Part shown: positions 10,369 to 20,735 of the stretch, piece after piece
Layout: each line of letters begins with the position of its first letter
How positions within the stretch are numbered: position 1 is the stretch's first letter
Assembly: GCA_051294375.1 (NCBI GenBank)
Contig: CM119265.1
Span: 3,767,046 to 3,831,045 of the forward strand
Length of the DNA: 64,000 bases
Direction of reading: 5' to 3'
Origin: Paraspadella gotoi
Taxonomy: Eukaryota > Chaetognatha
Made by a program: the position numbers and the translations under genes
The notes under the pieces: generated by a model
What the model was told of the DNA's origin: nothing
Databases searched by the model: none
Seen by the model: the letters and a program-made list of their open reading frames with translations, nothing else

Positions 10369-10707
10369 GATTAGCCACCTATCGGTTAAACAAAATAAGA
10401 GGCCGACGATAACCATTAAGAACAGTTAATGGTTATTGAAACACATCAGCTTCGAGAAACCGGTTCTGTTTTACACTCAACTTTAACAAAATTGGAAAAA
10501 GAAAACTCATTGTTCTTTTTTTTTTAAAAGTAAACAATGCCCTCACCGACTCACCGTCTGTGATGGAAAAAAAAAACTCACCCGCGTCTCGTGCGAGTGA
10601 GTGAGAATGGTGAGACTCAACACTGTGAACAGGGTAATTATCCGGGAAAATGGCCTCTTCTTCTTCTTTCCCTTTCTTTCTTNNNNNNNNNNNNNNNNNN
10701 NNNNNNN

Positions 10708-11711
10708 GTACAAAATTTTCCATTCATTCATTCATTCATTCATTCATTCATTCATTCATTTCCCCTAACTCACCCGGGGGCATCGTAGCCTGGATGACCT
10801 GTCCTTTTTCAGCCACGTGCACTTTGATGTTCTGACAGTCGTAGCAACAAGCGTTACCGCGAGCGGTTGGAACAACTCGAAGGAGGTCGGCTGCTTCGCA
10901 GAGAGCATGTAGGGTCGACGAGGCCCATCGCGTTTAGGTTGTGGCAGGGGTTGACGAAGGAGGCCTGGGGTTGTGTGGAGATGTGGTCTGGAAGCGCCGA
11001 TGGTTGTGGAGTAAATGACTCGAAAATGAGGTGACCTTGAGTAAATGGAAGGGCCGACACTCGGGAGGATATGGTCGGGATTGTAATCCATGTCGGACTG
11101 GAGGATTCGGATGCCAGTCTCTATAGGGGGGGGGCGGGGGGAGGAATCAATAGAGATGGATGAAGAGGATTGACTACTGCATTGATGTTGCACACAATAG
11201 ATCCTCAAATGAATTAAATAAAACGATCAAACCTTTTTTGTAAAAGTGGTTGAGATAAAAAAGTCGTACAATCGATTTTTAGGTATTGGAAAAGCCAAAG
11301 GGAATAGAATTTGCTAATTGTAACAATATAAGAGAAAGAGAGAAACTTTACTAAAAAAGAATATCAAGAATATCAAAACCGTCGTTTGCACAGAAAAGAA
11401 AAATAATTTCATCGAGGTATTAAAATTTCTGAAGAATTTCTATGAGCGATTATATACACCGGCGATCAACACCCCCTAGCACCCCGGCGCTCAACACCCC
11501 CTAGCACCCCGGCGCTCAACACCCCCTTGCCCACCGAGGACTCTGACCTATCGATCCCGAGTTGGGATTCGGCGGACAAATCTTCCCTTCGCGTGACGAT
11601 GGGTTGGCATCGTCTCGTCTCGGGTCACAACCGAATCGCTCCACGTAGGTGGTCAAGTAGTATTGGCGAATGTCGTCCGCTGAATGGAGGGAGAAGGGGG
11701 GAATCATTGCG

Positions 11712-11767
<56 letters not shown>

Positions 11768-12877
11768 CTCCTCTCTCTCTTTCTCTTACTTCTTTCCTCC
11801 CTCCCTCCTCCCTCCACTCACGTCGGTTCTCTCTCTTCACTCTCTCCATCTCTTCCTGTTATGCTCCGCCAGTCCCAGTCGCAGTTGATTCTCCTACAGC
11901 CTTCGGTGCAACAGAAAGGACATCTACCGTCGGTTCTGTTTTCGCATTCGATGTTGAATCCTTTTTCGAGTCGCGACATTTGCGACCATGTAAGCGCACC
12001 TTTAGAGATAGGATTGGGTGAGTCAGTTAATTGTGTAAGTCTATATAGGTCCTTTCCTTGGATCAAGTTGTCAGTTTTGCAATACGTTCGTATATATTTA
12101 TAGTCCATGTTCGTTTCTCTCGTTCGTTCTCTTTGTTTGGTTCGTTCTTTCGTTCGTCCGTCCGTCCGGCCATGCGTTGGCTTCATTCGTTTCTCTTCTT
12201 CATTATTTAATTCTATTGTCATTCACTCCGTCCGTCCGTCCGTCCGTTCCGTCCGTCCGTCCGCCGTCCGTCCGTCCGTCCTCCGTCCGTCCGTCCGTCC
12301 GTCCGTCCGTCCGTCCGTCGCGCCGTCGTCCGTCCGTCCGTCCGTCGTCCGTCCGTCCGTCCGTCCGTCCGTCCGTCCGTCCGTCCGTCCGTCCGTCCGT
12401 CCGTCCGTCCGTCCGTCCGTCCGTCCGTCCGTCCTGTCCCTCCGTCCGTCCGTCCGTCCGTCCGTCCGTCCGTCCGTCCGTCCGTCCGTCCGTCCGTCCG
12501 CCGTCCGTCCGTCCGTCCTCCGTCCGTCCGTACGTCCGTCCGTCCGTCCGTCCGTCCGTCCGTCCGTTCGTTCACCTGAGCCTCCGTAGGTTTCCATATT
12601 CTCGATGATTCCCGATTTGCGCCAAATATTTTCGTCTTTCTGATATTCGCCGCTCATGATCACAGATTGAACTGTGGTCTTATTTATTAACTTTACTATA
12701 TATTAGCCTATCGACAATTAATTATGTCTCCGATAGTTTGGGTCTCAACAAAAAAATAATAATGCTGCTAAATTAATTTGACATACATACAATAACGAAA
12801 AAAACCTTCGCTGGTCTTAAAAATATTATCGGCTATTATGACTTTTTACAGTTGATACTAACGAATTCGTCGTGAAG

Positions 12878-12931
<54 letters not shown>

Positions 12932-13433
12932 CTCATCATTAACTGACATCTACAGCCGGAGCCAATGTTGCTTCGCTCCAGAAACGTGGTAATTGACCCA
13001 CAAACTGACCAATGCGCCGCGACCTGACCTGACCTGATCCCGACCAACTTTGACTCACCTTAACTTACTTTAGGGATCTTAAATTGTTCGCTGGTGAGGT
13101 TCTTGACGGCGGTTGACCATTTTCGAGGGTAAAGTTAGAGACAATAGAAGAAACCTACAAACAGACAAATAAGACTCGTCTCTATCTATTATCATTTTCA
13201 TAAAAAATGTCATTATCATTTCTTTAGTTAAGGAATTATCGAATGAAGAAAGACAAAGAGTGAAAAAACGACAAAGGGAAGAGAGAGATAGAGAGAGAAA
13301 GAGAATCTCTCACTCTCTCTCCTGGGTTTATGTCTCTTCAAAAGAACTATTTAATGCCTAATGGTCCGGTCAAGCGCCGGCAATAAAGACGGTTTCAAAA
13401 GGAATGGAGCAAAGGTCAGATCTCGACCAAGAT

Positions 13434-13510
<77 letters not shown>

Positions 13511-14195
13511 CCGGCACTCTTGACGCCCCCAGACGAGTTCCGTCTCCCGCTTTCGCCCTATCCGACTCCACGTCTTCTACTATTTCTGTCTCTCTCTCTC
13601 TCTCTCTCCCTCTCTCTCTTTCCCTCAGAGCGTCACTTTGCGTTCACTTGGCCACGTTACGCCCCACTGCATCGTTCACCAAATCGTTCACACGCCTCGG
13701 CATCATTCTATCGCCGGAGTCGTAGTAGTAGTAGTAGTAGTACTAGTAGTAGTCGTATTGGTTCATTTGCTATGAAACATCGTTTACTGACATAGCGTTT
13801 AATCCATTTACTATTTCACTAATCCTCAGCTGGTCACAACCACATGAAAATGAGATGGAAAGCTAAAATGGTATAAAAAGGATTAGCCACCTATGGTTAA
13901 CAAAAATAAGAGGCCGACGATAACCATTAAGAACAGTTAATGGTTATTGAAACACATCAGCTTCGAGGAAACCGGTTTTGTTTATACACTTCAACTTTAA
14001 CAAAATTGGAAAAAGAAAACTCATTGTTCTTTTTTTTTTTAAAAGTAAACAATCCCTCCCGACTCACCGTCTGTGATGGAAAAAAAAAAAAAACTCACCG
14101 CGTCTCGTGCGAGTGAGTGAGAATGGTGAGACTACACTGTGAACAGGGTAATTATCCGGGAAAATGGCCTCTTCTTCTTCTTTCCCTTTCTTTCT
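10708..14195. repeat. Duplicated 3.3 kb segment, right copy with many indels
   Basis: Begins immediately after the 25-N gap with the same GTACAAAATTTTCC-(CATT)n start and ends in a CTTT array, the sequence at which the left copy breaks off. It differs from the left copy mainly by one-base gains and losses, which disrupt the exon c, d and e reading frames (about 11845-11995, 11545-11690 and 10780-11125). It also holds a long CGTC array where the left copy has CATT/CGTT. The likely explanation is overlapping sequence placed twice, not a biological duplication. Confidence 0.85.
12226..12568. repeat. (CGTC)n array, ~340 bp
   Basis: About 85 imperfect CGTC units with scattered one-base losses; all six frames are open because the unit has no stop. 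It replaces the CATT/CGTT array of the left copy between the same unique flanks (ATTCACTCCGTCCGTC and GTTCACCTGAGCCTCC). Confidence 0.95.
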
Positions 14196-14227
14196 TTCTT
14201 TCTTTCTTCTTTCCTTTCTTTCTTTCT

Positions 14228-14279
<52 letters not shown>

Positions 14280-14281
14280 TA
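14187..14281. repeat. (CTTT)n array
   Basis: Imperfect CTTT/TTTC units marking the end of the right duplicate. This is the array at which the left copy is broken by the gap. Confidence 0.9.
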
Positions 14282-14376
14282 TCAATTTTGTTTTCCTTTT
14301 TTTATGTTTTTTCATTTTTTTAAATAAAAAAAAAAAACAACAGAAAGGAGACGAGGCTCTTTCTCCTCTCTCATCT

Positions 14377-14451
<75 letters not shown>

Positions 14452-14547
14452 GCAAGTCATGAAAATTTTCAGACTTTCATCCCTCTCTATCTCCCTCATT
14501 CTCTCACCCTCTCTCTCTCTCTGCCCCACCCTGCAGTCCCAAAAAGC

Positions 14548-14571
14548 CATCAATCTCGACCCCCGACTCTC

Positions 14572-14630
<59 letters not shown>

Positions 14631-14728
14631 CGAAAGGGAAAGAAGAGAGAGTTTCTTTCATTTGTTGCATAAAATGCGATCATGACGAATTGATGATGTT
14701 GGAATGGGCTTTGGACGAGGGGCAATAA
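14548..14728 (+). CDS. Weak terminal exon candidate containing a CT array
   Basis: A strong acceptor, CTCTGCCCCACCCTGCAG, opens a frame SQKAINLDPRLS that passes through a (CT)n array read as Ser-Leu repeats and then into FICCIKCDHDELMMLEWALD followed by EGQ and TAA at 14726-14728. The final part is complex and looks coding. Whether the CT array is translated or is the polypyrimidine tract of a second acceptor is not decidable from sequence. No family is recognised. Confidence 0.3.
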
Positions 14729-14731
14729 TCG

Positions 14732-14737
<6 letters not shown>

Positions 14738-14773
<36 letters not shown>
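14738..14773. repeat. (GA)n array
   Basis: About 18 GA units following the candidate exon. CT arrays at 14364-14443 and 14574-14622 lie just upstream. Confidence 0.9.
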
Positions 14774-15130
14774 AAAAAAGAGGAGTCCAGCTATCCCTTT
14801 CTCAGTTTCTGTCTTCTTTGAGTTACAATCTCTCTCTGTCTCTCTCTCTCTTTCACTCTCTCTCTATATCCCTATCTTAATAACGAATACAATAACGAAT
14901 ACAATAACGAATAATGTATAGAATAAACGTAAAATATTGAGAATAGGAAATTGAGAATAGAATGAACAGTTTGGGTCAATTAAAAAAAAATTAACCCATA
15001 AAAATCCCCAGAGAGAGTCACAAAGCCAAAGCCAGATAGAGACAGAGACATTTTTTTCACCTTCCCTTCTTTTTTCTCTCCCTCTCTCTCTCTTCCGCGG
15101 TCAGGGGTTCGGGGCCGCGAGAGCTTCATC

Positions 15131-15196
15131 CTCCTCGAACTCTCGTCCTCTGATTGGCTGATCGGACGAGGCTTCATTTTCGGCGTCTCTGATTGG
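15131..15196. repeat. CCAAT-containing module shared with 16912-16997
   Basis: On the minus strand this reads CCTCGTCCGATCAG, then CCAATCAGAGGACGAG and GTTCGAGG. The same two blocks, CCTCGTCCAATCAG and CAGAGGACGAG-TTTGAG, lie at 16914-16991 on plus. A minus-strand open frame here (QPIRGREFEEDEALAAPNP) is therefore more likely repeat sequence than a gene. The module is cut on its right by a 169-N gap. Confidence 0.5.
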
Positions 15197-15365
15197 NNNN
15201 NNNNNNNNNNNNNNNNNNNNNNNNNNNNNNNNNNNNNNNNNNNNNNNNNNNNNNNNNNNNNNNNNNNNNNNNNNNNNNNNNNNNNNNNNNNNNNNNNNNN
15301 NNNNNNNNNNNNNNNNNNNNNNNNNNNNNNNNNNNNNNNNNNNNNNNNNNNNNNNNNNNNNNNNN

Positions 15366-15400
<35 letters not shown>

Positions 15401-15544
15401 CACCGTCTCGCGTTGAGAAGAAGCAAATTGACTTTCTCGGAGTTGAAAAGGTGGAGTTCCTTTTTTTTTCTTTTCAGTTCCATCTCTATTTTCTCTATCT
15501 CTTTATTTTCTTTGTATTTAGAATAACATCGCCTAATAATTATT

Positions 15545-16860
15545 AAACTTTTGTTATTCTGGATTTATTTATTATTACTCGGATTTGAGATTGTCATTTC
15601 GACAGCAGATCAACCGATGACTGTTACTTCATCCCTGAATGGTCAACTCAATGAGTCAATTCATACCTGATTGTCTCTGAACTTTGACAGAATGATTCGG
15701 AAATTGATTCGAAATAGAATTCAAGTCACATATGGACGTTTCACTCTCCGATAGAAAAACAGAAAGGGAAGCAGCAGTTTTAACTATCTTTATGTCATAA
15801 TCTTATTTTCGGTTTATGAATAGATAAAACTGACGGTAAACAGATAATACTATCTAGGAAAAACGTATATCACATAATTCATTTATTCAATAAAAAGTAT
15901 ATAAAACATTGGTAAAACATTCTCGATGCCCTTCCTTAACATCGATTACTGCCTACATTTGTCTGAGCATGTTCTAGTTTTTCTGTTTTCTACATCTTTA
16001 ATGCAATTCTTTTCAGCCCCGATGTTGATGTTGAGTGTCTTTCCCCCCTTTTCTGAAAGCTATAATAGTACTTTTTTTAACTAAAAAAAGGTGCAAGGCC
16101 TTTAACATTGCTTAATTAAAAAAAATAAAAAAATAACTTTATTCAAAATAAAAACAAATAATTAAATACCAAAAATAGTAGAAAACTAAATGATTTTTTT
16201 TGCTATTTTTTATTTGAAGTAACAATATTTTTTTGCCTGTAACTTCTAAATGATTTGTCCTACAAAAAATCATTTATTTTGCGCATGCCCAAGATTTTTG
16301 TAAAATGTAAGTGACTGACGGTGATGATAATGATTTCAAAAGAAAAGAATGATTGTGAAGAAAATTTATTTTTACAGCTGCTCATTAAGTTTAGCTTACG
16401 GAAACTGATAAATGCTTTAAATTTAATAAGCTACTTATGATGTTGGATGCATAGAATACTTTTACTGCTGAAACTATTTTCCAGCTGACTGTAGCCAATG
16501 TAAATGACTATCAAACCATCTGTGTCGGAGAGTGTATTAAAAATATTGTTTGAGCACTTAGCTCTAACCTAATTTATACCTTGTAGATTTCACTGGGCGA
16601 AACCATTTCGCTATCAAAAATAAGAATCAATCCAAATCACGAGATTTTAATAATCAGATTTCAATAATCAGAGCAGAACGTTAAAATGAGAGCTATCAAA
16701 AGAGAGAGCTCAAAGCTGTACACAATAATAATTTCAATGATTAGAATTCATTTCAAAATGTTACAAATATTTCATCAAGTTACCTAATGTTTCCTGGGAA
16801 ATCTCCTAAAAGTTTAAAGTTTACTTGCCCTTTTAAACTTTTTTAAAATTTAAATAAACC
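15545..16860. other. AT-rich intergenic DNA
   Basis: No frame, splice pair or repeat worth reporting was seen here. Short A and T runs are common. Confidence 0.5.
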
Positions 16861-16896
16861 AATTTAAAACGACTTTCGACTTTTTAGAATACTACC

Positions 16897-17060
16897 AATA
16901 ATTGGATCAGAAAGGCCTCGTCCAATCAGAATCAAGAACCAAATAATAACCAATGAAATCATAGAACAGAGGACGAGTTTGAGAATTAAAGTTACTAACA
17001 TTATTGGTGTTCTATATAAAACCGAATATGAATTTCGAAAATTAATAAAATATTTATAAA
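16897..17060 (+). promoter_or_regulatory. LTR-like promoter piece: CCAAT, TATA, AATAAA
   Basis: In order on the plus strand: CCAATCAG (about 16922), CCAATG (about 16951), TATATAAA at 17013-17020 and AATAAAATA near 17046. Promoter and polyadenylation signals packed within 150 bp resemble an LTR U3-R unit. A similar packing is found at 25442-25671. No LTR ends or internal retroelement genes were recognised, so this is an inference. Confidence 0.35.
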
Positions 17061-17259
17061 CTATTTAACAATCTGCATATCCGAAACATTCTTTCAATTA
17101 AAACTTATAAAATACTTTTTTGTCGGATCTGCTTATCATCAGCTCCCGACTCTATAATTCACTTAGTCAGTCCGTCGGTCCGCCCCCTCAATCTTATCGG
17201 GCATTCACTTATATAATGTCAGAACATCGAATTATGATAAATTATGCATTGTGTACAGG

Positions 17260-17341
17260 AGGCTACAGGAGGAGTGCGAGGAGTCTGTATCTTCTGCACC
17301 AAAGCAGGCAAGAACAGACATTCGCCCACCTCACCGTCAGG
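17260..17341 (+). CDS. Weak exon candidate
   Basis: Between an acceptor-like GTGTACAG and a consensus donor TCAG|GTGAGAGG lies an 82 nt piece open in more than one frame. One frame gives GVCIFCTKAGKNRHSP with a CxxC pair, another RLQEECEESVSSAPKQ. The donor is good, the acceptor lacks a pyrimidine tract. It directly follows the LTR-like piece and may belong to an element. Confidence 0.25.
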
Positions 17342-17944
17342 TGAGAGGAGGGCCGTCGGCAGGCCTATCAGGCCAGAGGGATATTCGAGTGGCACTAGGC
17401 ATTTTTCCTGGAGGATCCTTACCAGATCCTAAAATGTCTCACTCTACAATCATATCCTCTCAGCCCATAACAAGCCAATGACCTGACCTTATCGCCAAAG
17501 TCCCACCTTTGCCTGGCCGGGGGGGGGGCAGCTCATTTTGAGCTCTTTTCTCAAATTAATTTCACTCACTCTTTACTTATCTATCCCTCATCACTTATGC
17601 TTCTATTTCATTTCCAACCTATAAGCTAATTTAGTTATTTATTTATTCTGTAACTATTAGTTTAACATTCAATTTTAAGTTTGCTAAATTATTTTCATTT
17701 TTCATTGTTGTACATTACCAAATGTAAAGATTTTTTTTCTCTCTCTATCTCTCTCTCTCTCTCTCTCTCTTTACCTCAATTTAAAATTTCAACTGACTTT
17801 CTTCTTTCCTGTCCTTGCCTTCACCTGTCCTCACATCTGACCACTATCCCTTTCTCAATTCTTTGTTGGAAACTCTCCCTTACTTGTTCTAAAAAATTCG
17901 TTGAAACAAAACAAATAAATTGTTTTCCTCCCTAGATAAATTAT

Positions 17945-18165
17945 GCAAAAAAAAAAAACGATGTCCGTCTGCCGGTCCGTCTGTCTGTGTCTGTCCGTCC
18001 GCCCCACCTTAGCAAAAAACTCCAATTGCTCGTGATTGGATGGATGGATTGGAATGAAATTGTGTGTGGGTAGGGAAGTGTGTGATTGAGCTGGATATGA
18101 AGTTTCGATGGAATCGTGCGAGTGGTAATGGGTTTAAATGGAAAAACAAAAAAGATATATTTCAC
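17945..18165. repeat. Probable dispersed repeat with CCGTCTGTCTG core
   Basis: An A run is followed by CGATGTCCGTCTGCCGGTCC, TGTCTGTCCGTCCGCC, then TGGATGGATTGGAATGAAAT and GTGTGTGGGTAGG. This order of a CGTC/TGTC-rich block followed by a GGAATGAAATT-type block resembles dispersed intergenic repeats known from many invertebrates. Only one copy is in this window, so repeat status is from resemblance. Confidence 0.35.
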
Positions 18166-18179
18166 TATTTGAACGTCAA

Positions 18180-18595
18180 TTACTCATGAGTGGATAATTA
18201 ATTTATCGGTCAATTAATGACTTAATCAATTTATTTAATTATCTATTATTTAATTATTCAATCAATCAATTTATTTATAAATTAAATAACTATTTAATCA
18301 GTCAATCAATCAATCAAGTGACGAAAAGACCTAAAAACAAATATTTTGTATCAAATTAATTAATTTATTAATTAAAGTCGTCAATGCTTTTGTCGTGGTT
18401 AGTGACGAAAAGACCTAAAAGCAAACATTTCAGATCAAATTAATTAATTAATTGCCGAATTAATTAATTAAATTTAATTTTTTAATTAATAATTAACTAA
18501 TTACCGATAATGATCGTGCTCAAATTTAATTAATTAATTATTAATTAATTAATTAATTATTAATTAATTAATTAATTAATTAATTAATTAATTAG
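18180..18595. repeat. AATT-rich tract with an internal ~85 bp duplication
   Basis: TTAATTAATT arrays surround two copies of AGTGACGAAAAGACCTAAAA (about 18317 and 18401), each followed by CAAAYATTT and ATCAAATTAATTAATT. The last part is a long (AATT)n run at 18525-18592. Confidence 0.85.
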
Positions 18596-18680
18596 TGAAA
18601 AAATGATGCGAGTTAAAAAAAATGATGCGAGGAGAAAAAAACTGATGCAAGTTGGAAAAAAATTATGCAAGTTGAAAAAA
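18596..18680. repeat. Imperfect ~20 bp tandem repeat
   Basis: Four units of the form GAAAAAAATGATGCGAGTTA: TGATGCGAGT, TGATGCGAGG, TGATGCAAGT and TTATGCAAGT, each followed by a purine run. Units decay from left to right. Confidence 0.8.
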
Positions 18681-19382
18681 TAATAATAATTGTGAAGTCG
18701 TTTCTACTTCACGCCCGCAAATTCGCGAGTTCAAAACGTCGCCCGTTCCGTGTGGTTCGATGTGGGATCTTCGTAGTTAAAAATCTGAATATTTATCTGA
18801 ATGTCGAGACAGATTTTGAAGGAAAAGACGAGATATTATTGCATAGTTATTTTCACATACAAAGAGTCCCCGTAAAACTGTTATTTGGGACGGCACAACG
18901 TGTTTCTTAGTGAGCAAATCTAATAACTAAAGAAATGTCTCTATTTTCTCTCTCTCAACGACGACGGCCAAACAAAAGACCAGTAAAAATGCTCAACAGT
19001 CAGATAAAAGACCGGTCAAATACAACTCAGAGCAAAAACGTTTGATAGAGAGGGAAAATAGAATTGTGAGGTATAACATTTAACAATAATTGAAAAAAAT
19101 TGTTTGTACTTTTTTTGTAATTATTTCTACTATAGTATTTATTTATTTATTATTTATCTATTTATTTAGCTCTTTACCGCTTAATTATCGTGGGCAGATC
19201 CGACATTGTTTGTTCAAACTTGTTAAACCATTAAATAATGGCTCTGAATACAGTTGTAAATCACATTGAATCAAAATATCAATAGTTAAAGGATATAAGT
19301 AATATGAAGTTAATGCTGGGGTGTTTTCTTTTACTGAAATACGATTTCATGTGAGACCGTCGGAACTCATTTCTTTATCAAT

Positions 19383-20735
19383 TTAAACTGAACTTTCTTT
19401 TTCGGAAAACAACCAGGAAATAGAGCAGAGTGATAAGAGACTGCCCGCGTCAGAGCTTTCTTCCAACGAAAGAATTTCATTGTTCGATGCTTCCCCCTTA
19501 TGTATGTCATCTTCCTCCTTCATTGTCCCCACTTCCAATCTCGTCCCGCTGCTCGAAACAAAGTTTTTAGGGTGACGAAGAACTTCACGCGCCTCCAAAA
19601 CCCAACCGCTTTTTTCAATTCGTTCATTGAGGTGGTTAATTGTGGATTTCAATCGTTTCAATTCTTCCCGAGCATCGTAATCTTCGGGGGCATGCATCAA
19701 CTTCTTTTGAATCCTTTTCAGCTTTCGCTCTTCCCGTAGTTTAAGTTGCTTCATTCTTTTTAATTCTACGCTGAAAGCCCTGAACTCATCCTCTGTTTTT
19801 GCCAGTACCCCAAAAATTTCGTTGAGACTGGATTCAAAGACTTCAACTATCGCGTCCTCTGTGACAAAAGTCGTAGAAGCTCCTTCTTCGTGCACATCGA
19901 GGTACAGAGTGGTCAAGTTTGAGATCTCCTGCTTTTTCATTTCCATCTGCTCTTCGTAAGACTTAACACAGTTCTCGGGAAAGTTTTGAGCAAAGCATAA
20001 GTGTGCCATGTTTTTTCTCGCGAACCAGTACAGGTGCAGCAAGAACAATGGGGTTTTTTGTAAAATTCCATTCAACAATTCCTTGGTTGTAGGTAAATGA
20101 CCAAAATGTTCTATTAGTTGTTTCTCGTTTTTATTCCTGTGTAACAGCAGGTTTCGACAGTAGCGAAAATAGGAATCTAAAGAACAGGAGTACTTGGTGT
20201 TTTTGTAAATGGATTTAATGGCGTAGAATTTCCATTTTTTATCCAGCAGCATGTAGTAGGAGGCATTAAACTCATTAATTAAGGCTTCGGAAATCTTGGA
20301 TAATTGGTCATTGAATGTATTTATGGCCGAGACAAGAGCATCAGTCTCTAAAAAGAATGGGTGTCTTTCCGCTTCTCGCATTGTTATCCTGTCCTTGGGG
20401 TTAAACTGCGTCATTGTCCGGAGGAGGTTTCTTGCCAACTCTGGAACCTCTAACTTCATGCATCGATTTTTCTTTTTCTTTTGGACATTGTTGAGACAAT
20501 CGCTAAGCCCTGAAATATCCAGTAACTCACAAGCAACCAAGGCTGAGGAATATACATCTGCCATGACATAATCAACAGCATCTTTTTGTGATCCCGGCGT
20601 TCTTAATTTGATCAACTCCGGAGCCATGTACGCTTCCGTTGCCGCCCAGCTTGAAAAGTTAGAAAATTCATCTTGAACCATTTCTTTGGCAGAATCAAAG
20701 TCAGACAATTTTACAGCATAGGTTCCTTCCCTTGC
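19383..20735 (-). CDS. Gene A exon 3: kinase C-lobe, KEN domain, coiled coil
   Basis: An uninterrupted frame of about 450 codons from acceptor TATCCTGCAG to TAA. Residues 6-14 are YAVKLSDFD; AYMAPEL (about 35-41) is the APE motif; VMADVYSSALVACE (about 57-70) is helix F. The KEN domain covers roughly 140-255, with YFRYCRNLLLHRN at 189-201 and a hydrophobic PLFLLHLYWFARK. The tail (about 320-400) is rich in Lys, Arg, Glu and Leu and should form a coiled coil. An alternative acceptor five bases downstream, GCAAG|GG, is possible. The A/T-rich sequence near 19140-19170 offers AATAAA on the minus strand. Confidence 0.85.
   Translation of the reverse strand, partial: AREGTYAVKLSDFDSAKEMVQDEFSNFSSWAATEAYMAPELIKLRTPGSQKDAVDYVMADVYSSALVACELLDISGLSDCLNNVQKKKKNRCMKLEVPELARNLLRTMTQFNPKDRITMREAERHPFFLETDALVSAINTFNDQLSKISEALINEFNASYYMLLDKKWKFYAIKSIYKNTKYSCSLDSYFRYCRNLLLHRNKNEKQLIEHFGHLPTTKELLNGILQKTPLFLLHLYWFARKNMAHLCFAQNFPENCVKSYEEQMEMKKQEISNLTTLYLDVHEEGASTTFVTEDAIVEVFESSLNEIFGVLAKTEDEFRAFSVELKRMKQLKLREERKLKRIQKKLMHAPEDYDAREELKRLKSTINHLNERIEKSGWVLEAREVLRHPKNFVSSSGTRLEVGTMKEEDDIHKGEASNNEILSLEESSDAGSLLSLCSISWLFSEKESSV

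Larger units (their letters stand above)
7423..10682. repeat. Duplicated 3.3 kb segment, left copy
   Basis: Starts GTACAAAAATTTTCC-(CATT)n and stops at a 25-N gap inside a CTTT array. The whole segment recurs in the same order and orientation at 10708-14195. The exons of the Cys-containing gene are open in this copy, so it appears to be the accurate one. Confidence 0.9.

Noticed and set aside
12107-12663. Long frames with RPSV or RTDG repeats
   Set aside because: Produced by the CGTC tetranucleotide array, open on both strands; no unique protein sequence.
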